Shown: positions 17,421-26,336 of the stretch, in pieces
How the letters are laid out: each line of letters begins with the position of its first letter
Position numbering within the stretch: position 1 is the first letter of the stretch
From: Streptomyces sp. CB02959
Lineage (GTDB): Bacteria > Actinomycetota > Actinomycetes > Streptomycetales > Streptomycetaceae
DNA length: 64,000 nucleotides
Direction: 5' to 3'
Assembly: GCF_002803155.1 (NCBI RefSeq)
Contig: NZ_NNBP01000024.1
Coordinates: 105,789 to 169,788, forward strand
The notes under the pieces: generated by a model
Database searches by the model: none
The model's input: only the letters and a program-made list of their open reading frames with translations
Told to the model about the DNA's origin: nothing
Program-made: the position numbers and the translations under genes

Positions 17421-17540
17421 GTGGGTGCCTTCGAACCCGCAATGGGCGATCCCGAGACGCTGCTTGATCAATTGGGTGTCACCCCACACAGCAGACGAAT
17501 CCGGTTGCGGCGGGATCGGTGAGCCCAGTGAGGTATCTCC

Positions 17541-18854
17541 ATGAAAGGCACAACGGAGCAGGCACAACGGGCGAGGGCAGGAAGACACCATATGGTCACG
17601 ACGCAACCGGCTCCATGGCGCAAGTTGGCGGTGCTCGTGGCTCTGATGCTGGCCGCCTTCACCTTCAACACTGCGGAGAACCTGCCGGTCGGCCTTCTGG
17701 AGCTCATGTCCGAAAGCCTGCGGGTGTCCGTGTCAGCGGTCGGTCTTTTAGTCACCTGTTATGGAGTGACGGTGGCCGTCGCGTCCTTGCCGCTCGCCCA
17801 CGTCATGCGGGCCGTGCCCCGACGCCATGTGCTCACGGGACTACTGACCGCGCTGGTCGTGTCCAGCCTGGTTGCGGCGCTGGCTACCTCCTACTGGCTG
17901 CTCCTCATGGCGCGGCTGCTGACCGCGCTCGCCCAGGCGCTGTTCTGGGCCGTGATGGGACCGGTCGCAGTCGGTCTGTTCGCGCCCGAGGTCCGTGGGC
18001 GTGTGATCGGGGCGCTGTCCGTCGCCGGTTCGCTCGCCCTCGTGCTCGGTGTTCCCGCCGGAACCTGGCTGGGCCAGCAGAGCGGCTGGCCGGCGCCCGT
18101 CGCTCTGGTGGCGGCCCTGGGGCTCGTCTCTCTGGTGACCATCGCCGTTCTGCTGCCGACCTCACGTCCGGAAGAAGGGCCCGCCGCCTACGGAACCAGT
18201 CCCGACGCCCGCCGGTTCGGGACCGTACTGGCGGCCGGGATCCTGTCCGCTACCGGGGCGTTCGCCGGATACACCTACATCGTGAAGTTCCTGGGCGACG
18301 TGAGCGGGTTTCCTCCGAGGACAGTCAGCGCCCTGTTCGTGGCCTTCGGCGTGGCGTGTCTGGCCGGGGTGAGCATCACCGGGGCGTTACTGGACCGCTT
18401 TCCGCAGGCCGCGCTGACCGCTGCCGTCGCCACGCAGGCCGTGGGCATGCTCGGCCTGTACGCGGCCGGCAGCGATCCGATGGCAGCGGTGGCGTTCCTG
18501 GTGCTGATGGGCGGTGCACTCGGGCCGGTGTTCATGACCACCCAGAACGCGATGCTGCATTGCGCACCGGGCCGCACGGATATCGCACTCGCGGCCAACT
18601 CCGGTTCCTACAACGCCGGTATCGCGGCGGGCGCCACGCTCGGGGGACTGATCCTGCCGCTCGCCGACGTGCGGGGCACCTTCCTCGCCGGCGGGCTGCT
18701 GACCGTCGGGGCCTGCGCAGTACTGCTCGGCGGGCGGCTGCTCTCTAAGGGACCTCTTCACGCTCCTGCGGCCACCTCTCGGTTGACCGCATGCGTTGAC
18801 GAGACTGACCTTACGTCCCATAGCCAGTCACACTCATCTGACCTGGGCAGATAG
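17541..18854 (+). CDS. MFS efflux transporter
   Basis: Up to 437 residues; ATG 17592 may be the true start because residues 1-17 are basic and unconserved-looking. Twelve hydrophobic segments in the DHA1/arabinose-efflux style are visible: LAVLVALMLAAFTFNTAENL as TM1, a motif-A-like loop near LPLAHVMRAVPRRHVLTG, and LLGGRLL at the last span. Likely exports small hydrophobic compounds using the proton gradient. The tail after the last span is polar and extends to a stop at 18854. Confidence 0.88.
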   Translation: MKGTTEQAQRARAGRHHMVTTQPAPWRKLAVLVALMLAAFTFNTAENLPVGLLELMSESLRVSVSAVGLLVTCYGVTVAVASLPLAHVMRAVPRRHVLTGLLTALVVSSLVAALATSYWLLLMARLLTALAQALFWAVMGPVAVGLFAPEVRGRVIGALSVAGSLALVLGVPAGTWLGQQSGWPAPVALVAALGLVSLVTIAVLLPTSRPEEGPAAYGTSPDARRFGTVLAAGILSATGAFAGYTYIVKFLGDVSGFPPRTVSALFVAFGVACLAGVSITGALLDRFPQAALTAAVATQAVGMLGLYAAGSDPMAAVAFLVLMGGALGPVFMTTQNAMLHCAPGRTDIALAANSGSYNAGIAAGATLGGLILPLADVRGTFLAGGLLTVGACAVLLGGRLLSKGPLHAPAATSRLTACVDETDLTSHSQSHSSDLGR

Positions 18855-19287
18855 ACGCGAGATCTAGATAAGCAGCGCGACCATCCCGAACTGGATCAGC
18901 CCGGCCCACGTCGCTCTCACTCCTCCAGCCTCGACCGCTCCAGGACACGCCGCACCTCCACGGGCCGCTGAGCCGAACGGGGGAGATGTGGCGCGGACGA
19001 GCGCGACATCGTGGAGCGCCTGATGACCGCTGAGTTTCATGATCTGACAGGAGCGCCCCGCCGTGGCCGAGGACCCCATCGCACAGAACGAGGTTGCTGC
19101 TCATACCCGCCGCGTCGAGCAGGGGCAGGAGACGGCAGCCCGTGAATTCGGGATCGTCAAGTCCGACCTGACCGCCGTGCGGCGCTATCCCGGTGGTAGC
19201 CCCGCTGCATTGCTGTTGGGCCCCGAATCCCGGTGGATCCGGGCTCGCCTGTCTCAGTACCGACGAGCAGGCCGGTCCCAGCTGCGG
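18855..19287. other. Intergenic region
   Basis: A plus frame from GTG 19062 (EDPIAQNEVAAHTRRVEQGQ, then EFGIVKSDLTAVRRYPGG) looks protein-like for about 45 residues after a CAGGAG site, then runs into the antisense of the STAND gene. It may be the start of a truncated gene. Nothing else is supported. Confidence 0.35.
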
Positions 19288-21963
19288 TCACCTCTGTGCA
19301 CGGAGCTGCTCACGCCGGGTGGTGACGAGGTGGTGCCAGCGGTCGCGGGTGACGTCTTCGCCGTCCAGCCATCGTGCCTGCGAGCCGTTGGGGAGGGGGA
19401 GGCCGGCCATGAAGTGGGCGATGTCGCTGTAGTAGGCGTAGTCGCCGCCCGTGGTGACCTGTCGCATCCGCTCAAGTCCGGTGGCCAGTTGCTCGGTGTC
19501 GCCGAGGACGGCGTGGTGGAAGCAGAGGGCGAGTTCGAGGGTGGTCTGCAGGGCGACAACGCCGGCTACCTCGACCTCGGTGCGCAGGGTGCGGGCGCGG
19601 TCATCGACGTTGGGTGTGCCGGCGTCGCGGATGAGGGTGGCGATCTGCGTGGTGAGGGTGGTGGCGCGTAGGTCCAGGCCGTCGAGGAGCTGCTGGGCGA
19701 GGGCGATTTCTTCGTCGGCCCGGGTGGGGTCGGCGAACGCGGCGACCAGCGCCAAGTGGGCCTGGGAGGTGGCGCGTTCGCCGGCGACGCCATGTTCCTC
19801 GGCCTCGGCGCGTGCTGCCGTGTAGGAGGCGAGGGCCTGGTCGATCGCGCCGTGGGGCCACCACAGGTCGCCCATGACGCGGTGGTGCCGGCCTTTCCAG
19901 CCCAGGGTGCAGGCGGCGTCGTGGGCGGTGGGGAAGTCGCCGGCGATGCGGGCGAGGTGGGCCAGGCCGCGGCGGGCGGCCGGGGCGAGGCGGCCGTCGC
20001 CGTCGGCGACGTGCTGCATGCCCCGTCGGGAGGCGTCGGCCTGGCCGAGGTCGCGGTGGGCCTTGGCCAGGTAGTACGTGGCCATGTCCGTCAGGTCGTC
20101 GGGCAGCAGACGAGTCTGCAGGACGGCGGTGAGGCGGTCAGCGGTGCGTTGTCGGTGTTCGTGCTGGCGCCGGGCGAGCGTGCTCAGCAGCTCCACCAGG
20201 GCCTGTGCGGCAGTACGCACTTCAGCGTCGGGGGCATCGTCGCGAGCGGGCGGTGCCAGGGGCTCCCAGACCGAGTCGCCGACATAGGCCCAGGCCGCCT
20301 CGGCGAGCCAGCCGAGGTCCAGCTGGAAGTCGCGGGCCAGGGCCAGTCCTTGGCGCAGGCAGCCGGCGAGCAGGAGCCGGCCCGGCGCGGTGTGGGTGCG
20401 CCACTGCTCGCCCAGCGCGGCCAGGGCCCGCTCCGCGGCGCGGCGCCAGTCCTGGGCGGACCAGCGGTCGTCGGTGCGGTCATCAGCGGCGCGGATGGTG
20501 GAGCGGATCAGCGCGTGCAGGTGGTAGGGCCACAGCCCGAAGGGGTTCTCCTCGACCAGCGGTCGCTCGGTCAGCCGTAGGGCAGGGGCGTCGTGGGTGA
20601 GGCCGGCGGCGCGGGCGGCGAGCGGGATGTCGAAGGCGTCGAGAAGGCTGACGGCACGCAGCACGTGGCGTTCCTCAGGGGTGAGGTCGGCGACGGTGCG
20701 GGCGATCAGGGCCGGGAAGTCGTGCGCGAAGTCGTCGGGGTCAGGGGTGCGGCCGCTGCGGCGGATCTCCAGGAACCGCATGGCGGCCAGGTCCAGGTAA
20801 AGGGGAAGGCCGTGGGAGCGGGCGGTGATGACCTCGCGAAGTTCGGTGGCGATCAGGGCCTGGCCGTCGCGGGAAAGACGGCGGACGAGGTAGTCGTCGC
20901 AGTCCTCGGGGGAGAAGTCGCCGATCAGGATCTGCCGGCCCCGCCTCGGGCCGCCGGCAGCCGCGGGGTCGAGCGCGCTGTGGCTGACGTCGGCCAGCCC
21001 CGGCCACGCGGCGGGTCCGGTGTAGTCGAGCTGGCCCTGCAGGGCCGGGTCGGCCCACTGCAGGCGGCTGCGGCCGGTGATGATGAAGAACGCTTCCGGC
21101 ATCAGCCACACGACGCGCTGCAGGAGCCGCTCCATGTCCCGGTGCGTCCGGTCCCCGATCTCCTCGAACGCATCGAGCAGGAGCACCGGCACCACGCGGT
21201 GCTTCGCCGGCAACTGCGCGAGCTCCCAGGCCAGCAGGTGCGGGTAGTACGACAGGGCCTCGACGTCGGGTTCGGCCTCCAGCAGGTCGGCCAGACGGGA
21301 GCAGCCGGCCAGGGCCCGGACGGTCTGGCGGCGCTCGCGCAGCGCCCGCACCAGCGATCCGGTGATCTGGCTGACCGTCGCGCCCACCATGCCGGGCAGT
21401 TCCAGGGCGCTGACGACGTCGCCGACGGCGGCCTGGAGGTGTTCGGGGAGGGCTTGGGCGAACCGGCCGGTCAGCCCGGTGCGCCGCAGGTACTCCTCCA
21501 GCGGCTCGCCGGGGTGGTTGTGGTCCCAGTACCGGCGCAGGGCGAGGTCGAAGGCCGGCAACGGCCGGCCGACGGCGCCGGCGAGGGCGAGCCGGACGGT
21601 GAGCAGGACGCGCTCGAAGTCGGCCCCGGCCGCGCGGGAGAGGTCGATGCGGATGGGGACGAGCTTGGTGTTGCCGGGCCAGGCCGGTGCGCCCCACTGG
21701 GCCGGTCGTTGCTCGGCCGAGGCCAGGGCGGCCTCGATCTTGCGGGAAAGGGTGGTCTTGCCGATGCCGCCGATCCCGTGGAAGCACAGCACGTGGGTGC
21801 GGGGCGCTTCGAGGTCCTCGACGTCGACGGCCGGTCCGGCCAGGTGCCCGCCGAGCGCGCTGGCGACCGCGGCCCACTGCTGCTGCCGGTTGGTGAACGC
21901 CTCCGCCGTCGTCAGGCCCCGGTCGTTCGTCGAGAACAGCGCCCGCAGATCCCGTCCCGTCAC
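19288..21963 (-). CDS. Large STAND-type P-loop ATPase
   Basis: 891 residues from GTG 21963 (site GCGGGGG just upstream). Features: N-terminal 50 residues without an enzyme domain, P-loop GIGGIGKT at 63-70, Walker B VVPVLLLDAFEEI near 257-269, sensor FIITGRSRLQW near 295, then FSPEDCDDYLVRRLSRDGQA, winged-helix and a long alpha-helical repeat region to the end. Cytoplasmic signal-dependent ATPase by family; bacterial STAND proteins often guard against phage. Here the effector, if any, is not recognisable. The small gene at 22167 is divergent from it. Confidence 0.82.
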   Translation of the reverse strand: MTGRDLRALFSTNDRGLTTAEAFTNRQQQWAAVASALGGHLAGPAVDVEDLEAPRTHVLCFHGIGGIGKTTLSRKIEAALASAEQRPAQWGAPAWPGNTKLVPIRIDLSRAAGADFERVLLTVRLALAGAVGRPLPAFDLALRRYWDHNHPGEPLEEYLRRTGLTGRFAQALPEHLQAAVGDVVSALELPGMVGATVSQITGSLVRALRERRQTVRALAGCSRLADLLEAEPDVEALSYYPHLLAWELAQLPAKHRVVPVLLLDAFEEIGDRTHRDMERLLQRVVWLMPEAFFIITGRSRLQWADPALQGQLDYTGPAAWPGLADVSHSALDPAAAGGPRRGRQILIGDFSPEDCDDYLVRRLSRDGQALIATELREVITARSHGLPLYLDLAAMRFLEIRRSGRTPDPDDFAHDFPALIARTVADLTPEERHVLRAVSLLDAFDIPLAARAAGLTHDAPALRLTERPLVEENPFGLWPYHLHALIRSTIRAADDRTDDRWSAQDWRRAAERALAALGEQWRTHTAPGRLLLAGCLRQGLALARDFQLDLGWLAEAAWAYVGDSVWEPLAPPARDDAPDAEVRTAAQALVELLSTLARRQHEHRQRTADRLTAVLQTRLLPDDLTDMATYYLAKAHRDLGQADASRRGMQHVADGDGRLAPAARRGLAHLARIAGDFPTAHDAACTLGWKGRHHRVMGDLWWPHGAIDQALASYTAARAEAEEHGVAGERATSQAHLALVAAFADPTRADEEIALAQQLLDGLDLRATTLTTQIATLIRDAGTPNVDDRARTLRTEVEVAGVVALQTTLELALCFHHAVLGDTEQLATGLERMRQVTTGGDYAYYSDIAHFMAGLPLPNGSQARWLDGEDVTRDRWHHLVTTRREQLRAQR

Positions 21964-22166
21964 ATCAACCCCCGCTAGATGATCACCCGGCCCCAACCTA
22001 CGCTCCCCGTCGCGGCCTTGGAAAAGCATCCCCGGACGGGCGAAGGATCCACAGCGGAGGTTCGCGCCTTTCCGTGGCGCTGGCCGGTGCGCGGTGTCGT
22101 GCCGGCGGGTGCGGCCGATGGACAATGGCGAGCTCCCTTTCAAGATCAAAAAGGAGGGTGGTCGCC

Positions 22167-22451
22167 ATGTCCGACCCCGACATCCCAGACTTCTCCGCCC
22201 TGGCCGGCGAGGGCGGCGGCCAGGAGCAGTTGGCGCTGGATGCCATCCGAGCCGTGGTGGGCTGGTACACCACCCAAATCGTCGCCGAGCACCGGGCTGC
22301 GGTGCCTGACCAGGAGCGGATGGAGGAGCTGAAGGCCGCCCGGCAGGCAGCCCTGGCCGACCAGGCGCAGCTGGCGACCGCCGATGAAGAGGAGGCCGCC
22401 CGCGTCGCGGCCGCCTACGCGGCCCGGCTCAAGGAACTCACCAAGCCGTAG
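22167..22451 (+). CDS. Small acidic helical protein
   Basis: 94 residues from ATG 22167, preceded by a near-perfect AAGGAGGG site. Composition is Ala/Glu/Gln-rich and helical (EELKAARQAALADQAQLATA). It lies between the STAND gene (divergent) and the iteron region. It could be a replication accessory or antitoxin-like protein; nothing in the sequence decides. Confidence 0.65.
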   Translation: MSDPDIPDFSALAGEGGGQEQLALDAIRAVVGWYTTQIVAEHRAAVPDQERMEELKAARQAALADQAQLATADEEEAARVAAAYAARLKELTKP

Positions 22452-22592
22452 TCCCAGCCTCGGCGGGGAACCGGCAGTGGCCACAGCGGCGGGTGCGGCC
22501 GGTCGATCCGGGCCGGCTGCAGCCCGGCGGGCATCAGCGGCCGGGCGGCCTGCCAGAGGAGGCCCTGCAGCAGAGACTGAAGCCGTATGCAC

Positions 22593-22616
22593 AGCGACTC
22601 ATGAACTTGAGTCGCT
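22593..22616. repeat. Inverted repeat at the left edge of the origin
   Basis: AGCGACTCA (22593-22601) and TGAGTCGCT (22608-22616) are exact reverse complements around a 6-base spacer; a third half-site follows at 22621-22629. The sequence is a variant of the iteron with C for G at position 8. Confidence 0.7.
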
Positions 22617-23225
22617 GATGTGAGTCGCTACAAGAAACCGCAGGTGAGAGCACCAAACACCAGCAGAAAGCGACTGAAGCGACTGAAGGTTCGTGTCTAT
22701 GACACGCACGCGCATGCGGGAATGTCTTCATAATCCGCAATCCCAGTCGCTTCAGTCGCTATGTAGTCGACAGATGGCCTCTGACCTGCGCTTTTCTTCA
22801 GTACTGAAGGCCAGCGACTGAAGGAGAAGGGTCGCTGAGCTTCAGTACTGACACCGCCTCAACCCTCCGGGGCACCGCCTGCCGGCGGCTTCAGTCGCTG
22901 ACCCCCACGCCGGCCGCCCTGCTGGGTCACTGCTCCCGACCTCTGCGTCGAACCTCGGCGACTGAAGCGACTCAACCTCCCGAAGTGTTCAACCGACCGC
23001 CACCGCATCTCCGCCGACTTCTGAACGACGGTCGCTTCAGTCGCTATCGCGACCGCGCCACGCCGACAGCTTGTGGGACATGTGTGACAGTCATTCGCTA
23101 GGGTGTGCTTCGCTATATTCCGAGCTTCAGTCGCTTCAGTCGCTCGCCGCAGGGCTGCACGCCTCTGACCTGCACCTTTTCGTCAGCGACCGAAGCGACT
23201 AACCGTCCCGCAGTACTGAAGGCCA
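22593..23225. repeat. Iteron-rich putative replication origin
   Basis: Many copies, in both orientations, of AGCGACTGA (complement TCAGTCGCT), often as doublets. Plus-orientation copies: 22669-22686 (two in tandem), 22813, 22958-22974, 23185-23200 (variant). Complement copies: 22745-22760, 22888-22900, 23031-23045, 23124-23144. A 13-base block GCCTCTGACCTGC occurs at 22777 and 23161, and CAGTACTGAAGGCCA at 22799 and 23211. The palindrome CTTCAGTACTGAAG lies at 22796-22809. Directly upstream of prim-pol and helicase genes, this is a classic iteron origin layout. Confidence 0.8.
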
Positions 23226-23239
23226 CCATCTCCTCGACC

Positions 23240-24304
23240 ATGCCACCTCCGGACCCGCGCACCATCGCACATTGGTGCGCGCAAGCAAGCTGGCCGGTCC
23301 ACCCCCTCGCCCCAGGACGCAAGACCCCGGCCGGCAACTGCCAGACGTGCGCCGCCTCCGGACACCGGCACACCGACTGCGCCTGCATCAGCAACGGTCG
23401 TTGGTGCCATGGCTTCCATGCCGCCACGACCGACCCCACGCTCATCGACACCTGGTGGTCGAACCACCCCGCACCCGGCGTCGGAGTCTCCTGCGGCCCC
23501 GCGGGCCTGATCGTCATCGACATCGACGCCCACCACGCCCCGGTCCCCACCCGCGACCGCCTCTGGCCCGGCGTCGCCGTCAACGACTCCGTCGACCTGA
23601 CAGGGCTACAGAACGGCTTCCACACCTTGGCCGTCCTCGCCGCCCTCCGCAGCGCCCCCGACCCAGCACACGACGAGAACACCCTCCGTGTGCGCACACC
23701 CTCTGGCGGACTGCACCTGTGGTACCAAGCCGGCGCCGGACGGCAATGGCTGTGCTCCAGCGGCTCCAGCACCGGCCGTGCCCTGGCCTGGCAGGTCGAC
23801 GTGCGCAGCACGGGCGGCTACATCGTCGCCCCCGGGACCACCACGACCGCGGGCACCTACACACCGCTCGGAGAATGCCGTACGCCGGCACCGCTCCCGC
23901 AATGGCTCGCCGATGAACTCACCCGCACCGGCCATCTCGACGAACCCGTGAGTGATCCTTTCCCCGCTCCCCGCAAGCCCCCCTCCCGGGCACGCCAAGC
24001 TGTCATCGACGCCGGTGGTGGCCGGGACTCGGCTGCCCGCACCCTGGAGACCGTCCTTGCCGAGGTCGCTTCTTGCAGCACCGCCCCGGCCGGCACCGGC
24101 TTCGCCGACAAGCTCAACCGCGCCGCCTACACCGCCGGTGGTCTGGCCGCGGCGGGCCTCATCGACCAACACGCCGCGCAGGAAGCCCTGCTCGCCACCG
24201 CGGCCTACGCCCGCCCTGGCCAACACCAGCGCGCCCTGAGCATCATCCGCAGCGGCATGACCGCTGGAGCCCGACAGCCTCTCTTCCCCGGAGGTCGCCC
24301 GTGA
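23240..24304 (+). CDS. Archaeo-eukaryotic primase-polymerase (prim-pol) replication protein
   Basis: 354 residues from ATG 23240. Prim-pol signatures: LIVIDIDAHH with the metal-binding Asp-X-Asp at 94-96, RTPSGGLHLWYQ at 152-163 (the sGGxH motif) and VDVRSTGGYIVAPG at 186-199 with the third acid. A Cys/His cluster at 34-60 (CQTC, HRHTDC, WCHGFH) may bind zinc. The C-terminal 100 residues are helical. Such enzymes make primers and extend them at plasmid and phage origins. The iteron array lies just upstream, and the stop overlaps the helicase start by 4 bases. Confidence 0.9.
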   Translation: MPPPDPRTIAHWCAQASWPVHPLAPGRKTPAGNCQTCAASGHRHTDCACISNGRWCHGFHAATTDPTLIDTWWSNHPAPGVGVSCGPAGLIVIDIDAHHAPVPTRDRLWPGVAVNDSVDLTGLQNGFHTLAVLAALRSAPDPAHDENTLRVRTPSGGLHLWYQAGAGRQWLCSSGSSTGRALAWQVDVRSTGGYIVAPGTTTTAGTYTPLGECRTPAPLPQWLADELTRTGHLDEPVSDPFPAPRKPPSRARQAVIDAGGGRDSAARTLETVLAEVASCSTAPAGTGFADKLNRAAYTAGGLAAAGLIDQHAAQEALLATAAYARPGQHQRALSIIRSGMTAGARQPLFPGGRP

Positions 24305-25824
24305 ACGCCGGTGCCTTCGACCCGGTCGCGGTCGCCCGCGCCATCCTCGCGCAGTCCGCCACTAGCCTGCCCACCCAGCCCACCGCCGCTCCCGCACCGG
24401 CGACCAAGGACAACGCCCGGACCCCGTTCCAGACCACGGACGCAGGATTGCTGCCGGACTCGCTGACCGACCGGGGCATGGCCAAGACCTTCGCCCACCT
24501 CTACGCAGGTGACTACCGGCACGTCAATGGCCTGGGCTGGTACAAGTGGGCCGACTACCGCTGGGAACCCGACGAACACGACACCGTCGTGTGGGCCGCC
24601 GGCGACATGGCCGAGAACCTCGCCACCACCGACCCCACCGGCAGCTACACCGACAGTGAACTGCGTCGTGAACGCCGACGCGCGATGTCTACCTCCGGCA
24701 TCAAGTCCATGCTGATGCAGGCCAAATCAGCCCACGGCATGCTCCTCGACGCCTCCCGCCTCGACGCCGACCCCTACGTCCTGTGCACCCCCGGTGGCAT
24801 CGTCGACCTGCGCACCGGCCACCTCCACGCCCCCGACCCCCATCGCGACTTCCACTCCCGCGCCACCTCCACCGCCCCCCGCAACATGCCCACCCCGCGC
24901 TGGGACCGGTTCCTGACCGACACCTTCGGCAACGACGCCGAAGGCCGCGAGATGATCCAGTACCTGCACCTGCTCCTCGGGTACTCCATCACCGGCGACG
25001 TCGGCGCCCAAGTCCTCGCCTTCCTCTACGGCCTGGGCAAAAACGGTAAAAGCGTCCTACTGGACGTCATCGTCAAGCTGCTCGGCGACTACGCCGACGC
25101 CGCCCCACCCGGCTTCCTCATGGCCAAGCAGTTCGAAGGCCACCCCACCGACCTCGCCGAACTCCACGGCCGCCGCGTCATCGTCTGCTCCGAACTCAAA
25201 GCCGGCGACCGCTTCGACGAATCCCGAGTCAAACTCCTCACCGGCGGCGACATCATCAAAGCCCGCCGCATGCGACAGGACTTCTTCTCCTTCGTCCCCA
25301 CCCACAAGCTCTTCCTCCTGGGCAACCACCGCCCCGAAGTCGGCACCGGCGGATTCGCGTTCTGGCGACGCATCCGCCTGGTCCCCTTCGAACGCGTCGT
25401 CCCCGACGCCCGCAAGGTCGACAACCTCGCCGACATCCTCGTCACTGAAGAAGGCTCCGGCATCCTGGCCTGGCTCATCGACGGCGCCGCCCGCTACCTC
25501 GCCGGCGAGAAGGATCTGACCGGACCCGAACGGGTACGCCTGGCCACAACGGCCTACGCGGAAACCGAGGACCACATGGGACGCTTCCTGACCGAGACCT
25601 GCAAGATCGACACCGGACTCCGGGCCGAGCAAAAGCACCTCTACCTCGCCTACACCCGCTGGTGCGAAGGCGAAGGAGCCACCCCCGTCTCCTCCCGCGC
25701 CTTCGCCGGCCGCGTCCGCGAGACCCTGGGTATGAGCTCACCCAAGGAGATGGCCACCTCCAACTCCAAGAAGTACTACCCAGGCATCGGACTCATCGCC
25801 GACATCAACGAGGAGAACGCGTGA
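24301..25824 (+). CDS. P4-type plasmid/phage helicase (D5 family)
   Basis: 507 residues from GTG 24301, overlapping the prim-pol stop. A D5_N-like region (about 95-230) precedes the SF3 helicase: Walker A YGLGKNGKSVLLDV at 243-256, Walker B RRVIVCSELK at 291-300, the sensor/motif C region THKLFLLGNHRPEV, then FWRRIRLVPFERVV. These are the diagnostic motifs of the P4 alpha-protein helicase domain, which unwinds the origin as a hexamer. The C-terminal region (about 420-507) resembles the winged-helix extension of the family. Confidence 0.92.
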   Translation: MNAGAFDPVAVARAILAQSATSLPTQPTAAPAPATKDNARTPFQTTDAGLLPDSLTDRGMAKTFAHLYAGDYRHVNGLGWYKWADYRWEPDEHDTVVWAAGDMAENLATTDPTGSYTDSELRRERRRAMSTSGIKSMLMQAKSAHGMLLDASRLDADPYVLCTPGGIVDLRTGHLHAPDPHRDFHSRATSTAPRNMPTPRWDRFLTDTFGNDAEGREMIQYLHLLLGYSITGDVGAQVLAFLYGLGKNGKSVLLDVIVKLLGDYADAAPPGFLMAKQFEGHPTDLAELHGRRVIVCSELKAGDRFDESRVKLLTGGDIIKARRMRQDFFSFVPTHKLFLLGNHRPEVGTGGFAFWRRIRLVPFERVVPDARKVDNLADILVTEEGSGILAWLIDGAARYLAGEKDLTGPERVRLATTAYAETEDHMGRFLTETCKIDTGLRAEQKHLYLAYTRWCEGEGATPVSSRAFAGRVRETLGMSSPKEMATSNSKKYYPGIGLIADINEENA

Positions 25825-26225
25825 GCGCCCTGATCGACCCCAAGGACCTCACGCACGAAACCGACCTCGTGTGGCTTGAGGACATCACCCACCTCGACTA
25901 CGTCCGCCAAAGCCTCGACCGCGTCGCCAGCCGCCGCCGCCACCCCCCCTACCACCGCGACGGCCGCCTCGTCGGCTACGCCACCCTGGGCACCACCGCC
26001 AAAGCCTCCCGCGCCTCCGGCACCTTCCTACGCCGCGTCTTCTGGCTCGCCCCCCACGACCGCGACCAACAACCCGACGGCCTCTACGCCACCGCCGCAC
26101 CCTCCGAAGCCGTCGACCCCCGCACCCTCCAACCCCGCGTCAAGGGATACAAAACCGAACGCTCCGAAGGCGGACCCGCCTCCGACGCCATGCGCGAAAT
26201 GGGCATAACGCTCCCCAAGGTGTAG
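25821..26225 (+). CDS. Small gene coupled to the replication helicase
   Basis: 134 residues from GTG 25821, overlapping the helicase stop (GTGA), so it belongs to the replication operon. Segments YVRQSLDRVASRRRHPPYHR, then GTFLRRVFWLAPHDRDQQPD and the C-terminus SDAMREMGITLPKV. Basic and possibly DNA-binding. I do not recognise the family; a replication accessory role is inferred from coupling. Confidence 0.75.
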   Translation: MSALIDPKDLTHETDLVWLEDITHLDYVRQSLDRVASRRRHPPYHRDGRLVGYATLGTTAKASRASGTFLRRVFWLAPHDRDQQPDGLYATAAPSEAVDPRTLQPRVKGYKTERSEGGPASDAMREMGITLPKV

Positions 26226-26336
26226 ACGCTGCCCAAGGCGGCGCCCACCTTGTCGACCGGAAGCCTCAGGCTCGCAACAACAATTCCACGGGCCGAGGCA
26301 GAGGCGTACCCGCTGCCGGCAACGCATTCCGCGCGG

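Noticed and set aside
20593..21978. 461-codon plus-strand frame opposite the large STAND gene
   Set aside because: Antisense shadow; the minus strand carries the P-loop and coherent protein sequence.
22593..23225. CRISPR array
   Set aside because: Repeats are short (9 bases), irregularly spaced, in both orientations and partly tandem without unique spacers; they fit iterons.
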